A DNA stretch of 48,431 nucleotides from Sedimentisphaerales bacterium. GTDB taxonomy: Bacteria; Planctomycetota; Phycisphaerae; Sedimentisphaerales; SG8-4. Of the stretch, positions 25,292-33,568 are shown in pieces (positions within the stretch are counted from its first letter, which is position 1; each line of letters starts with the position of its first letter). The stretch covers positions 1 through 48,431 of the forward strand of contig JAFGJR010000206.1 in the NCBI GenBank assembly GCA_016928975.1, in the 5' to 3' direction. The position numbers and the translations under genes are program-made. The notes under the pieces are model-generated. The model did not search any database and had not been told where the DNA came from. It saw only the letters and a program-made list of their open reading frames with translations.

Positions 25292-26776
25292 TTATTCTCC
25301 TTTGTCCTGCTGCAACACGACGTAGCGGTCCACACCTCCGTCTCTGACCAGCAAGAGGATCTTGCCGCGGCCCTGAGCTTCGCGCACGGCGTCCTTGAAC
25401 TCACGGACGTTGTGGATCCGCTCGCGATCCACCTCGCGAATCAGCGCGCCTCGCTCGATTCCCTTCTCGTCGGCCTCCGAGCCGGCCTCCACGTCGGTCA
25501 CCACCACGCCGTCCAATCCCTCGTACCCGAGCCGCTGAGCCAGGTCATCGGTCAAGGCCTGCACGCTGAATCCCAGCTTGCCCGGCGATTCAACCTGCTC
25601 GCTGGAGGCAACGTCATCGGTGGGCCTTTGGGCCAGCTTGACGGTGACGTCCATCCGCTTGCCTTCTCGCAGGATCACCATACCGATCTCACTGCCAGGC
25701 TTGTGCATGGCCACGCGGTTGCGGAAGTCGTTGGCGCTATCCACGGCTACCCCGTCGAACTCGGTGACGACATCGCCTCGCTTGATCCCGGCCTCGTCGG
25801 CGGCGGAATTGTCCGTGACCTGGGAGATGAGCACGCCCTTGACCTCTTTCTTGAGACCGAAGAACTCCGCCATGTCCGGCTCGATGTCCGTCGGAACTAC
25901 GCCGAGGAAGCCTCGCACGACGGAGCCGCTTTCCCTCAACTGCTTGTAGATGTCTTTGGCCATATTGATGGGGATTGCCAGGCCGATCCCGACATTGCCG
26001 GTGAGACCGATAATCGCGGTGTTGATCCCCACCACCTTGCCGTCCAGGTTCAGCAGGGGTCCGCCTGAGTTGCCGAAGTTGATTGCGGCGTCGGTCTGGA
26101 TGAAATCCTCATAGTTGGCGACGCCCAGGCTGCTGCGGCCCTTGGCGCTGACGATGCCCGCCGTGACCGTGTGGCTCAGGCCGAACGGGTTGCCGATGGC
26201 AATTACCCATTCGCCGACCTCAAGGCTGGCGGAGTCGGCCAGCTCAAGAAACGGCAGACCCTCCGCCTCGATCTTGATGACGGCTACATCGGAATCCGCG
26301 TCGGCGCCGATGACCTTGGCGTCCATCGTCCGCCCGTCGGCGAGTTTCACGCTGACCTTCTCCGTCTCGCCGACGAGATGATTGTTGGTCAGGATGTAGC
26401 CGTCCGCCGTCGCCACGAAGCCGGAGCCCTGGGCGATCTCCTTCGGCTGCGGCCGCTGATACTGCCGGGGCAGCCGGCGGCGGAAGAAGTACTCGAACAG
26501 ATCGTCCTCGTTCAACGGGCTGTTCGACCCGTCGTCCGACTCGTCGCGAGACCGCAAGCTGCTCCTGGCGGCCTTCGTAGCCTTGATGCCCACCACGGCC
26601 GGGGATGCCTTGCCCGCAATCGTGGCGAACGCCTTGCCCATCTGCCGCAACGCCGCGATGCTCTGATCGTCCTCCCCATACGCCGAAACAGGCAACATGG
26701 ACAGGAACAGTACACCAATAACCGGCGGCAGCAACCAGCGGAGCCTGCTCTTCGCGTGCACAACGCTTGCGCTCAT
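25292..26776 (-). CDS. HtrA/DegP-type periplasmic serine protease (Do family)
   Basis: A 494-residue exported protease and chaperone for envelope protein quality control. A signal peptide (about 1-34) precedes a trypsin-like domain with the triad H133 (LTNNHLV), D163 (DSDVAVIKI) and S237 (FGNSGGP). Two PDZ domains follow (about 275-370 and 390-485; 'GVLISQVTDNSAADEAGI' and 'GVVVTDVEAGSEADEKGI'). A Ser/Asp-rich insert at 70-95 is the flexible LA loop region. A clear terminator follows the gene. The exact subtype (DegP, DegQ, MucD) cannot be fixed from sequence alone. Confidence 0.95.
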   Translation of the reverse strand: MSASVVHAKSRLRWLLPPVIGVLFLSMLPVSAYGEDDQSIAALRQMGKAFATIAGKASPAVVGIKATKAARSSLRSRDESDDGSNSPLNEDDLFEYFFRRRLPRQYQRPQPKEIAQGSGFVATADGYILTNNHLVGETEKVSVKLADGRTMDAKVIGADADSDVAVIKIEAEGLPFLELADSASLEVGEWVIAIGNPFGLSHTVTAGIVSAKGRSSLGVANYEDFIQTDAAINFGNSGGPLLNLDGKVVGINTAIIGLTGNVGIGLAIPINMAKDIYKQLRESGSVVRGFLGVVPTDIEPDMAEFFGLKKEVKGVLISQVTDNSAADEAGIKRGDVVTEFDGVAVDSANDFRNRVAMHKPGSEIGMVILREGKRMDVTVKLAQRPTDDVASSEQVESPGKLGFSVQALTDDLAQRLGYEGLDGVVVTDVEAGSEADEKGIERGALIREVDRERIHNVREFKDAVREAQGRGKILLLVRDGGVDRYVVLQQDKGE

Positions 26777-27150
26777 CGCTACTCTCCAACTGCGAGTCCA
26801 AGTCGTAAAACCCCAGGGTCGCTCTTCACTGCCACCCCTTGTGAGTCCAGAACGCCCCCACCCTATCCACCTCCCCCGCCCCCGTCAAGCCCCTTCCCCC
26901 CACTCCGCAGCGTGCTTCGTCCTGAGCACGACCCATCAACTCCCGTGCGTACCTGACGGTATTGGGAGAGACAGAGCGTTTAACAAATCATTGCCGCCTA
27001 CCGTGTCTTGTCTGTGAAGAGTGCCGACTTGCCCGTGTTGAACTCTGTCCGGCGCAGTCTCACCTATCCACACACCTACGGTTCCCGGCACGATGTTGCA
27101 TTTCACCTGCTATCGAGCCTCTGACGCCATCCCCGCATGCCGGTCCATGC
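26777..27150. other. Gap upstream of htrA
   Basis: About 370 bases without a supported gene. It includes a C-rich stretch around 26860-26910 and should contain the htrA promoter on the minus strand, but no good match was found. It also marks the border between GC-rich core DNA and the A/T-richer cassette. Confidence 0.45.
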
Positions 27151-27771
27151 TCACAACATATCCTCTTTAGGAGTCCTACCGAAGTACCAAGCCAGTTTGT
27201 CTCGCAACTCCCCTCGCGTCTCAATTGAGATTTGCAGCAGTCTCGGCTCAAGTGGGGCCTGCTTGGCGTTCGCCACTTTGTCGCATTCGATCCGGTATAT
27301 CCTACGGAAATCAAGCATGTAGTACCCAGTCTGAATAGGGCCACCCTTGCGGTTCACCGTGTATTTAGGCAAGAAATCGTGAGGTGCATATATGAAGTAC
27401 TCTACAAGGGCATAAGCATCACCAGCGGACAGTCGCCCCTGCCTCTCGCTTTCCGGAAGACCTCCCCAGATGTCCGGCGCAACCGCCTTGTCAGGAGACA
27501 TGCGTCGGTTGATGTTAGTCAGATCGTACACGAAATACGGGTTCTTGAAGAAGCCAGGAAGTACCTCGATTAACGGGCTGATCGCGAGCGTGCCATCACC
27601 AATGGAACAACACGGCGACATAATGACTGCGAACATCGGGCTATGCACTTCCACACGGTACCGGACGGGCGGGCTTATGCCTGGAGAATCGATTCGAGGA
27701 GTACTCAACACATATCCCCTCACCACGTCCCCAAACCTCAGTACATCTTCGGGTTCGCTCTCGTAGAACAT
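27151..27771 (-). CDS. Hypothetical protein of TIGR04255 cassette (206 aa)
   Basis: Starts MFYESEPEDVLRFGDVVRGYV and has a central VIMSPCCSIGDGTLAISPL. This arrangement (a 'LRFGDVVRG' start and a later cysteine motif followed by 'G.L...PL') resembles proteins with an 'SQSCD' motif that I recall near restriction and defence genes; that link is an inference. No membrane segment or known catalytic site is evident. It is the last gene of a three-gene set on the minus strand, 16 bases after the 74-aa gene. Base composition is closer to balanced than in neighbours. Confidence 0.65.
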   Translation of the reverse strand: MFYESEPEDVLRFGDVVRGYVLSTPRIDSPGISPPVRYRVEVHSPMFAVIMSPCCSIGDGTLAISPLIEVLPGFFKNPYFVYDLTNINRRMSPDKAVAPDIWGGLPESERQGRLSAGDAYALVEYFIYAPHDFLPKYTVNRKGGPIQTGYYMLDFRRIYRIECDKVANAKQAPLEPRLLQISIETRGELRDKLAWYFGRTPKEDML

Positions 27772-27787
27772 CGCCTTGGTACTCTAC

Positions 27788-28012
27788 CTATCCTTCATAC
27801 AAATCGCTCACATCGTGGTAGTCCGCGGACTCCACTTTCTGTTGCACGGAGCGAAAATCCTTGCTAACTCTGATTTCGAGAATCCCCAGGAACTCGCGAT
27901 GGGGCCCGAGTCTTAACACGACTTCATATCTATCAAAGGGCACCGTGACCACAGTGGAAAACAGACCGTTGTCACCGGTGTTCTGCCCAGAGAACATATC
28001 AGGAGCGGTCAT
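27788..28012 (-). CDS. Small hypothetical protein of TIGR04255 cassette (74 aa)
   Basis: Reads MTAPDMFSGQNTGDNGLFS and ends DYHDVSDLYEG. ATG 28012 is chosen because AAGGA lies upstream; the frame runs back to 28042. It overlaps the end of the TIGR04255 gene by 14 bases. The protein is acidic at the end with beta-like strands (YEVVLRLGPHREFLGILEIRV). No family recognised. Confidence 0.6.
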   Translation of the reverse strand: MTAPDMFSGQNTGDNGLFSTVVTVPFDRYEVVLRLGPHREFLGILEIRVSKDFRSVQQKVESADYHDVSDLYEG

Positions 28013-28778
28013 ACCTTTTTTCCTTCTTTCGCATATGCTCAAGTACAGGCTTTCTAATGCTGGCCTGGTACTCCTTCGAGATTAGCTCGTGAAGTTCATC
28101 TGTCACAGTCAGGTACTCGTGTGCCGGTACATCCTCCGCATATCCGTCGAAATCTAGCGTGAGCCTCAGTTTGCCCCCGACGTCCTCGAAGGACTCTATG
28201 AACCGCAGACGACGATCTCCCTTCTCCACACGGGCCTCAAATACTAAGTTCAGTGCATTCTCAACCGGGAACCGTTTCAATGGAAATGTGGTGTTGTAGT
28301 ATTCTTTGAACACTTGTGTTTCCTTTGCAGGAACAGGACACTCGTCAATGTACCGCAAGCCTATCCTTGCAAGCTTGGGAATCTGTGTGACTTCCAGGAA
28401 TCTCGCAACCGCGTACTCTATTGTGTCTCTGAATCGATTATCCTCCTTGGGATTCGCATAGGTCTTGTGGAGAGTAGACGATATGTCAAGGGAGTCATTG
28501 TGAACATTCAGATCAATGCCCTTCTCTGACCTGAAATTCCAGATCTTACTAACCGCGAACTTGTCCGCATCCTCCGCGATGTTCTCGACCTGTGCCCGAG
28601 ATCCCACATCAGCGATCAGAACACTCCGCCTTACAAGCAATGCAGACTTAGGGAATTCCGCCATGATCTTGACTTGGTAATCGCCGATGAGCCTCTCCAT
28701 CGAGAACAGGTTCGGGAACCGAATCTGGAAGATGACCTGCTTAACGGTTGGATTAGGAAAAACCTCTTTTATGGCCAT
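27999..28778 (-). CDS. TIGR04255 family protein
   Basis: A 259-residue protein matching the sporadically distributed TIGR04255 family: 'PTVKQVIFQIRFPNL' near the N-terminus, 'ARIGLRYIDECPVP' in the middle and a conserved C-terminal 'ELHELISKEY'. The function is unknown. GAGGAG stands before the ATG at 28778. It is first in a three-gene operon-like set with A/T-richer base use than the surrounding core genes, which suggests recent acquisition. Such genes occur patchily in bacteria, often next to small unknown proteins. Confidence 0.8.
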   Translation of the reverse strand: MAIKEVFPNPTVKQVIFQIRFPNLFSMERLIGDYQVKIMAEFPKSALLVRRSVLIADVGSRAQVENIAEDADKFAVSKIWNFRSEKGIDLNVHNDSLDISSTLHKTYANPKEDNRFRDTIEYAVARFLEVTQIPKLARIGLRYIDECPVPAKETQVFKEYYNTTFPLKRFPVENALNLVFEARVEKGDRRLRFIESFEDVGGKLRLTLDFDGYAEDVPAHEYLTVTDELHELISKEYQASIRKPVLEHMRKKEKRYDRS

Positions 28779-29338
28779 CGTCGTTCTCCTCGATTCTATT
28801 CAAACCGTTGCAGTACACCAGAGCGTATATATACCACCGTACAAGGTAGATTACCATATTGAACGACCAGGATCAAAGGAGATGCTCGGATTGGGCGCCA
28901 CGGAAGGCCATATGGTGATCGCCCACATGCAGGGACCTTTGGAGATCAGCCCTTGCCTCAGCCGATGGGTGCTCTCAGCAACTGAAGAGGATTCGGTCGA
29001 GGACGACGGCTCGAGTCCGAGGAAGACTGCCAGTCGTCAGTGCGGAGTAGGCCTTCGTGGGGGGCGATTGGCAGGTGGTTATCAGCCAAGAGGCAGTTCT
29101 CAGGGCGTGGTTGACAATTGAAGCCTTCACTGCAATAACAGAGGCAGAATCTGTGCCAATCTGTGTAAGTCCGTTTCCGACAAGGGTTTATCTGCATTCG
29201 TCGGGGGTGGCTGGGTTGGTGCTTGTGCAGATCAAGCTTCCGTCGGGCGGGGAATCGCCGTATAATCCCGGTCTGCCCGTGACCGCGTGTGAAGGGTCTG
29301 GGCGCTTCTTTTTAGCAAGCATGACAAGATGTGGACTA
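28779..29338. other. Gap between TIGR04255 cassette and hisC
   Basis: About 560 bases without a gene. Present are a TTGACA at 29111-29116 with AATAAC 17 bases later, a TATAAT at 29261-29266 lacking a good -35, and a degenerate ACGGATT-type run (AATCTGTGCCAATCTGTG) near 29148. An in-frame extension of hisC reaches back to 29057 but has no family likeness. Confidence 0.5.
29261..29266 (+). promoter_or_regulatory. Possible -10 element before hisC
   Basis: A perfect TATAAT 73 bases before the hisC start codon; the -35 region (around 29238) is poor. TTGACA/AATAAC at 29111-29139 is an alternative. Confidence 0.4.
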
Positions 29339-30400
29339 ATGAGCTATTTTCGTGAGAATGTGGAGCGGACGGAGGGGTACACGCCGGGATTTCAACCCAA
29401 GGCGGCGGACGTGGTCAAGCTCAATACGAACGAGAACCCCTATCCGCCTTCGCCGCAGGTGATGGAGGCACTGGCGGCGATTCAGCCGGAGCAGCTTCGA
29501 CGGTATCCGGACCCTCTGGGGACTGCCTTTCGCGAGGCGGCGGCCGAGCTTCACGGCGTGACGCCGGGGAATATCCTGTGCTGCAACGGCGGCGACGACC
29601 TGCTGTCCATCGCCGTGCGGGCCTTCTGCGACGAGCGCCGGGCGCTGGCATACCCTGTGCCCACCTACTCCCTGTACCCCGTCCTGGCGAAGCTGGAGGA
29701 CTGCGACGCCATCGAAATCCCGTTCGACGCGGAATTCAATCTGCCGGCGGCACTGGCGAGAACAGGGGCCGCGCTGACTATCGTGTGCAACCCAAACGCA
29801 CCCACCGGGACGTGCGTGCCTCTCGAAGAGTTGGCGTCGCTGGCCACGGAGATCAAAGGGGTCCTGCTCATCGATGAAGCTTACGTCGATTTCGCGGAGT
29901 TCGACTGCGTCTCACTCGCGAAGGACCTCGCCAACGTGATCGTGCTAAGGTCGCTGAGCAAGGGTTACTCGCTGGCGGGACTGCGGTTCGGCTACGCGAT
30001 CGCACATAAGGACTTGATCGACGGCCTGATCAAGGTGAAGGACTCCTACAACGTCGATGCCGTCGCGATTGCCCTGGCCACCGCCGCCATCAAGGACCAG
30101 GCGTACTTCCGCCAGAACGTGGAGAGGACTAAGGGAGAGCGGAAGGTGCTTACCGAGCAGTTGCGGACACTGGGCTTCGTGGTTCGTGACAGCCACTCGA
30201 ATTTCGTCTTTGCCCAGGCCAAGAACGGCGGCGCGGCACATATCCACGAGCAACTGGCCCAGCGCAACATCTTCGTGCGATACTGGAACGCTCCAGGGAT
30301 CGGCGACAAGCTGCGAATCAGCGTCGGCACGAAGGAGCAGAACGAGAAGCTGATCGCGTCCCTGAAGGAAATCGTATCGCGCGGTGGAGACAAGTCATGA
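29339..30400 (+). CDS. hisC: Histidinol-phosphate aminotransferase
   Basis: A PLP-dependent fold-type I aminotransferase of histidine synthesis. Motifs in order: VVKLNTNENPYPPSP, NGGDDLLSIAVRAF, NPNAPTG, LLIDEAYVDF and SLSKGYSLAGLRFGY, whose lysine binds PLP. About 353 residues from the chosen ATG at 29339 (MSYFRENV); another ATG at 29321 adds six. The stop overlaps the next ATG by four bases (ATGA), coupling it to the TIM-barrel gene, and hisB lies just beyond. Confidence 0.93.
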   Translation: MSYFRENVERTEGYTPGFQPKAADVVKLNTNENPYPPSPQVMEALAAIQPEQLRRYPDPLGTAFREAAAELHGVTPGNILCCNGGDDLLSIAVRAFCDERRALAYPVPTYSLYPVLAKLEDCDAIEIPFDAEFNLPAALARTGAALTIVCNPNAPTGTCVPLEELASLATEIKGVLLIDEAYVDFAEFDCVSLAKDLANVIVLRSLSKGYSLAGLRFGYAIAHKDLIDGLIKVKDSYNVDAVAIALATAAIKDQAYFRQNVERTKGERKVLTEQLRTLGFVVRDSHSNFVFAQAKNGGAAHIHEQLAQRNIFVRYWNAPGIGDKLRISVGTKEQNEKLIASLKEIVSRGGDKS

Positions 30401-31422
30401 GCAGCGAAGGCATGAGTCGCAGGCGATTCGTCGGCGCGGCGGCGGCAGTGGCAGGACTCGCGACCCTGGAGTCGGCCCACGCTCAGAACACACAGGTGAA
30501 CAAGCCCGGTATCAAGGTGGGTCTGTACAGCATCACGTTCCTGGGCCTGTGGTATCAGGGTAAGGAACTCTCGCTGGAGCACGTCGTCAGGAAGGCCAGA
30601 GAGTACGGCTACGACGGTGTCGAGATCGACGGCAAACGCCCCCACGGCAACCCGAACGACTGGCCGACGAGAAGGTGCAAGCAGTTGCGATCGATGGCCG
30701 ATGACGAGGGGATCGAGATCTACGCCGTCGCAGGCAACAACGATTTCAGCAGTCCCATCTGCGAGCATCGCGAGTGCCAGATCGTCTACCTGCGGGAGCT
30801 GATTCGAATGGCCTCCGACATGGGGGCGACGGCGGTGCGGGTCTTTCTTGCCTGGCCGGGGGTCACGAGGCAGCCACAGATCGGCACGTACACCCTCGCC
30901 CGCAACATCTGGGACCACACCCACTCGCTGACAACCGGCGGAGACGACTGGAGCCGGTGCCGGGACGCACTCGCCGAGTGCGCTCGTTACGCGGCGGATT
31001 ACGGCGTGACGCTGGCCCTCCAGAATCACGCGCCCATCGTCACGAGCTACAAAGACGTGCTACGGATGATCAAGCAGGTCAATTCGCCCCGGTTGAAGGC
31101 GTGCATCGACCTGCCGCTGTTGTCGGACAAGAGCCCGGAAGGCATCCGTACGGCGGTGAATGAGACGGGCCCGCTCGAGGTCCTCTCGCACTTCGGGGGT
31201 GAGTTCGAGCGCACCGCGGACGGGTCCGTCGTCAACGATCATGAAAACGAGACGTTCCCGCCCTTTATCCGCGAGATGAAGAAGATCGGCTACAGCGGGT
31301 ACATGGGGTACGAATTGTGCCACCCCTTGCCCGTCGTGGACGGCCAGACGGTCGGCATCGAGTTCGCCGAGAAGAACGCCAAACTGGCCGCCGAATTCAT
31401 GCACGGCCTGATCAAAGGCTGA
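30397..31422 (+). CDS. Tat-exported sugar phosphate isomerase/epimerase-like TIM-barrel protein
   Basis: A 341-residue protein with a Tat signal (MSRRRFVGAAAAVAGLA). The mature part is an AP-endonuclease-2-type TIM barrel (KVGLYSITFLGLW, YGYDGVEIDGKRP, LALQNHAPI, KACIDLPLL, YSGYMGYELCHPLP) with the acidic and histidine residues usual for metal-binding isomerases. Planctomycetes carry many such exported proteins, probably in sugar metabolism, but the reaction is unknown. It overlaps hisC by four bases and precedes hisB, so it is expressed with histidine genes although its export argues against a histidine role. Confidence 0.87.
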   Translation: MSSEGMSRRRFVGAAAAVAGLATLESAHAQNTQVNKPGIKVGLYSITFLGLWYQGKELSLEHVVRKAREYGYDGVEIDGKRPHGNPNDWPTRRCKQLRSMADDEGIEIYAVAGNNDFSSPICEHRECQIVYLRELIRMASDMGATAVRVFLAWPGVTRQPQIGTYTLARNIWDHTHSLTTGGDDWSRCRDALAECARYAADYGVTLALQNHAPIVTSYKDVLRMIKQVNSPRLKACIDLPLLSDKSPEGIRTAVNETGPLEVLSHFGGEFERTADGSVVNDHENETFPPFIREMKKIGYSGYMGYELCHPLPVVDGQTVGIEFAEKNAKLAAEFMHGLIKG

Positions 31423-31450
31423 TCCCCACGTACACACCGGGAGCGCAACT

Positions 31451-32035
31451 ATGACGAATCGAATCGGAACGATACACCGACAGACGAAAGAGACCGACAT
31501 CCACTGCCAGCTCAACCTCGACGGCGTGGGAACGTACGAGATCGACACCGGCGTCGGGTTTCTCGACCACATGCTCACCCATCTGAGCAAGCATGGCAAG
31601 CTCGATCTCGTCGTCAAGGCCAAAGGCGACCTGCACATCGACGCGCACCACACGACCGAGGACATCGGCATTTGCCTGGGCGACTGCCTGCTGTCGGCGC
31701 TGGACGACAAGAAGGGGATCGCCCGCTACGGACACAGCTCCGTGCCGATGGAGGACGCACTGGCCAACGTGTCGCTGGACCTGTCGGGCAGGCCGGCGTG
31801 CGTGTACAACGCGGAGTATCGCGCGGGCAAGATCGGCGATTTCGACGTCGAGTGCATCGAGGAGTTCCTGCGAGCGTTTTCCAACAGCGGCAAGTTCAAT
31901 CTGCACGTGAACGTCCCCTACGGCACGAACAGCCACCACATCGCCGAGGCGATCTTCAAGGCCCTCGGCCAGGCAATGGCGGCGGCGGTGCGAATCGTCG
32001 GGACCGAGATTCCCAGCACGAAGGGCCGGTTGTGA
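31451..32035 (+). CDS. hisB: Imidazoleglycerol-phosphate dehydratase
   Basis: Dehydrates imidazole glycerol phosphate to imidazole acetol phosphate in histidine synthesis. The metal-binding motifs HHTTEDIGI and HHIAEAIFKA are both present, and GVGFLDHMLTHLSKHG precedes them. At 194 residues it is the single-function form, without the phosphatase domain found in E. coli HisB. It lies 28 bases after the TIM-barrel gene and overlaps ispF by four bases (GTGA). Confidence 0.96.
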   Translation: MTNRIGTIHRQTKETDIHCQLNLDGVGTYEIDTGVGFLDHMLTHLSKHGKLDLVVKAKGDLHIDAHHTTEDIGICLGDCLLSALDDKKGIARYGHSSVPMEDALANVSLDLSGRPACVYNAEYRAGKIGDFDVECIEEFLRAFSNSGKFNLHVNVPYGTNSHHIAEAIFKALGQAMAAAVRIVGTEIPSTKGRL

Positions 32036-32547
32036 TCGAGGAATTCAAGCCAGCGGAATACCGGGTCGGCATCGGCAACGACATCCACCGGATCGTCGAG
32101 GGCCGAAAGCTCATGCTGGGCGGCGTCCACATCCCCTACCCGGCGGGCCTGCTCGGCCACAGCGATGGCGACGTGGCCCTGCACGCCATCGTCGATGCTC
32201 TGCTCGGAGCCGCAGGCATGGGCGATATCGGAACCCTGTTCCCCGACACCGACGTGCAATGGAAGGACGCCGACAGCAAGATCTTCCTCTACTCCGTCAA
32301 GGAGCAATTGGAGAAAAAGCAGTGGGAGGTCGTGAACGTGGACCTCACGATCCACGCGGAGGCCCCGAAGCTGGGTCCGATCAAAGGTCAGATCCGCCGG
32401 TGCATCGCCGGGCTGCTGGGGATTGCCTTCGAGTCGGTCAACGTCAAGGCCAAGACCAACGAAGGTCTCGGCGACATCGGCGCCGGCGAAGCCATAGCCG
32501 CCACCGCCATCGCCCTGCTCCGCAAGAAGCCACGCCGGACACTGTAG
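32032..32547 (+). CDS. ispF: 2-C-methyl-D-erythritol 2,4-cyclodiphosphate synthase
   Basis: Closes the MEcPP ring in the MEP isoprenoid pathway. The metal site is seen as GNDIHRI (DxH) and GLLGHSDGDVALHAI; KTNEGLGDIGAGEAIAATAIALL is the usual C-terminal block (read in parts: KTNEGLGDIGAGEAIA). The start is GTG 32032, overlapping the hisB stop by four bases; about 171 residues, slightly longer than usual because of an N-terminal 'VIEEFKPAEY' and a basic tail. A diverged second copy of its last 17 codons lies 650 bases downstream at 33144-33194. Confidence 0.94.
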   Translation: MIEEFKPAEYRVGIGNDIHRIVEGRKLMLGGVHIPYPAGLLGHSDGDVALHAIVDALLGAAGMGDIGTLFPDTDVQWKDADSKIFLYSVKEQLEKKQWEVVNVDLTIHAEAPKLGPIKGQIRRCIAGLLGIAFESVNVKAKTNEGLGDIGAGEAIAATAIALLRKKPRRTL

Positions 32548-32569
32548 AAATCCGCCACAGACTGAGATA

Positions 32570-32607
32570 GTCTTTGGACACGGATTCACACGGATCAACA
32601 CCGATTG
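32570..32607. repeat. ACGGATT iterations, left flank of GxxExxY gene
   Basis: GGACACGGATTCACACGGAT followed by CAACACCGATTGA. The unit ACACGGATT is repeated about every ten bases. The right flank carries the same units in inverted orientation. Confidence 0.8.
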
Positions 32608-32651
32608 AATGACCTGAAGCGAAGACTCATTCTAATTTGCGAGGTTTGGCG

Positions 32652-33047
32652 ATGGACACGATGAGATATCAGGACCTATCGGAGAAGATCATAGGATCCG
32701 CTTACCATGTGCACAAGGAATTGGGCCATGGCTTTGTGGAGAAAGTGTACAAGAACGCGCTGGCAATCGAACTAGGCGAAGCGGGCCTGCGGTGCTCGTG
32801 TGAGGTTCCGCTGAAAGTACTGTATCACGGCAAGACAGTCGGCGAGTACTGTGCGGATCTGATCGTTGAGGACAAGATCATCGTCGAAGCGAAAGCGGTA
32901 AGCAAGCTGGACCCCGCCCATGAGGTTCAACTCGTCAATTACCTGAAGGCCACGGGACTGAACGTCGGCCTCCTGATCAACTTCGGCCGATCTGTTGAGG
33001 TCAAACGCCGCGTCTTCGACATGCCCCCGAAAACTGAAGACGCATGA
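32652..33047 (+). CDS. GxxExxY family protein (PD-(D/E)XK nuclease-like)
   Basis: A 131-residue protein. The name motif is present (GFVEKVY), followed by EYCADLIVEDKIIVEAKA, which fits the D...ExK core of PD-(D/E)XK nucleases. Family members are common in environmental bacteria, often in several copies, with no settled function. ATG 32652 has GAGG seven bases upstream. The gene is bracketed by inverted ACGGATT iterations (32570-32607 and 33058-33117) and then by a duplicated ispF tail, so it appears to be a mobile cassette placed just after ispF. Confidence 0.9.
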   Translation: MDTMRYQDLSEKIIGSAYHVHKELGHGFVEKVYKNALAIELGEAGLRCSCEVPLKVLYHGKTVGEYCADLIVEDKIIVEAKAVSKLDPAHEVQLVNYLKATGLNVGLLINFGRSVEVKRRVFDMPPKTEDA

Positions 33048-33053
33048 CTCAAT

Positions 33054-33117
33054 CCGTCAGAAATCCGTGTCAATCCGTGTTAATCCGTGTCTGAAAAGAA
33101 CAATCGCATGAATCCGT
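33054..33117. repeat. ACGGATT iterations, right flank of GxxExxY gene
   Basis: AATCCGTCAGAAATCCGTG, then TCAATCCGTGTTAATCCGTG and a last AATCCGTGTC, the reverse complement of the left-flank units. Together the two flanks form terminal-inverted-repeat-like ends around the gene. Confidence 0.8.
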
Positions 33118-33143
33118 GTCAAAGGTCGAGACAGCACTGCAAC

Positions 33144-33194
33144 GCCATAGCCGCCATCGCCCTGCTCCGCAAGAAACCCCACCGGGCTCTATAG
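33144..33194 (+). pseudogene. Duplicated ispF 3' end
   Basis: Reads AIAAIALLRKKPHRAL and a stop, against AIAATAIALLRKKPRRTL and a stop at the true ispF end (32494-32547). The copy lacks six bases and differs at several positions, so it is diverged and not an assembly echo. It starts abruptly at GCCATAG and cannot be expressed as a protein. Confidence 0.85.
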
Positions 33195-33460
33195 GCCCGA
33201 CACAGAGGGGTGAAATCCAGCATCCGTAGCGTTCCCGGACTCTCTCAGGGGCCGACGGGGGGCCTTTCAGCGCCCATTATCGAACGTTGGAGTATCGTAC
33301 AAGCGGCGTAACTGCCAAACCAGATGCAGTGTTTCCCGCAATTCTGCCGTTTTCTACTAATCCCCCGGAATCCTGCCGATATTGGGATTGAATTCCGGTG
33401 ACACCATACTCAATTCCGAAGCCTCTTGGGCCGTTGTGTGAGATGGACGCCGCCCTGCTG
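33195..33460. other. Gap after the GxxExxY cassette
   Basis: About 265 bases without a supported gene or clear repeat. The sequence is of mixed composition and may be decayed coding DNA, but no family likeness was seen. Confidence 0.4.
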
Positions 33461-33568
33461 CTATTCCTCCACCGGTGGCGGATTGTCGACACCCCTCGCT
33501 TCCAACCGCTTGATCAGCAGAGGCAGCATGTCCCACAGACGCGCCATATCCTTGGCATCAGGCCGCAT
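33461..33568 (-). pseudogene. Possible remnant of a DUF86/HepT-like gene
   Basis: A 35-codon frame, MRPDAKDMARLWDMLP ... LLIKRLEARGV, starts inside the last codons of the nucleotidyltransferase gene, where HepT-type partners normally begin. Its beginning recalls the first helix of DUF86 proteins and its end recalls their last helix, so the middle may be deleted. This is a weak inference. Confidence 0.35.

Noticed and set aside
32570..33117. Possible CRISPR-like array from regular ACGGATT units
   Set aside because: Units are only about ten bases with no unique spacers of 25-40 bases, and the runs are inverted about a gene.
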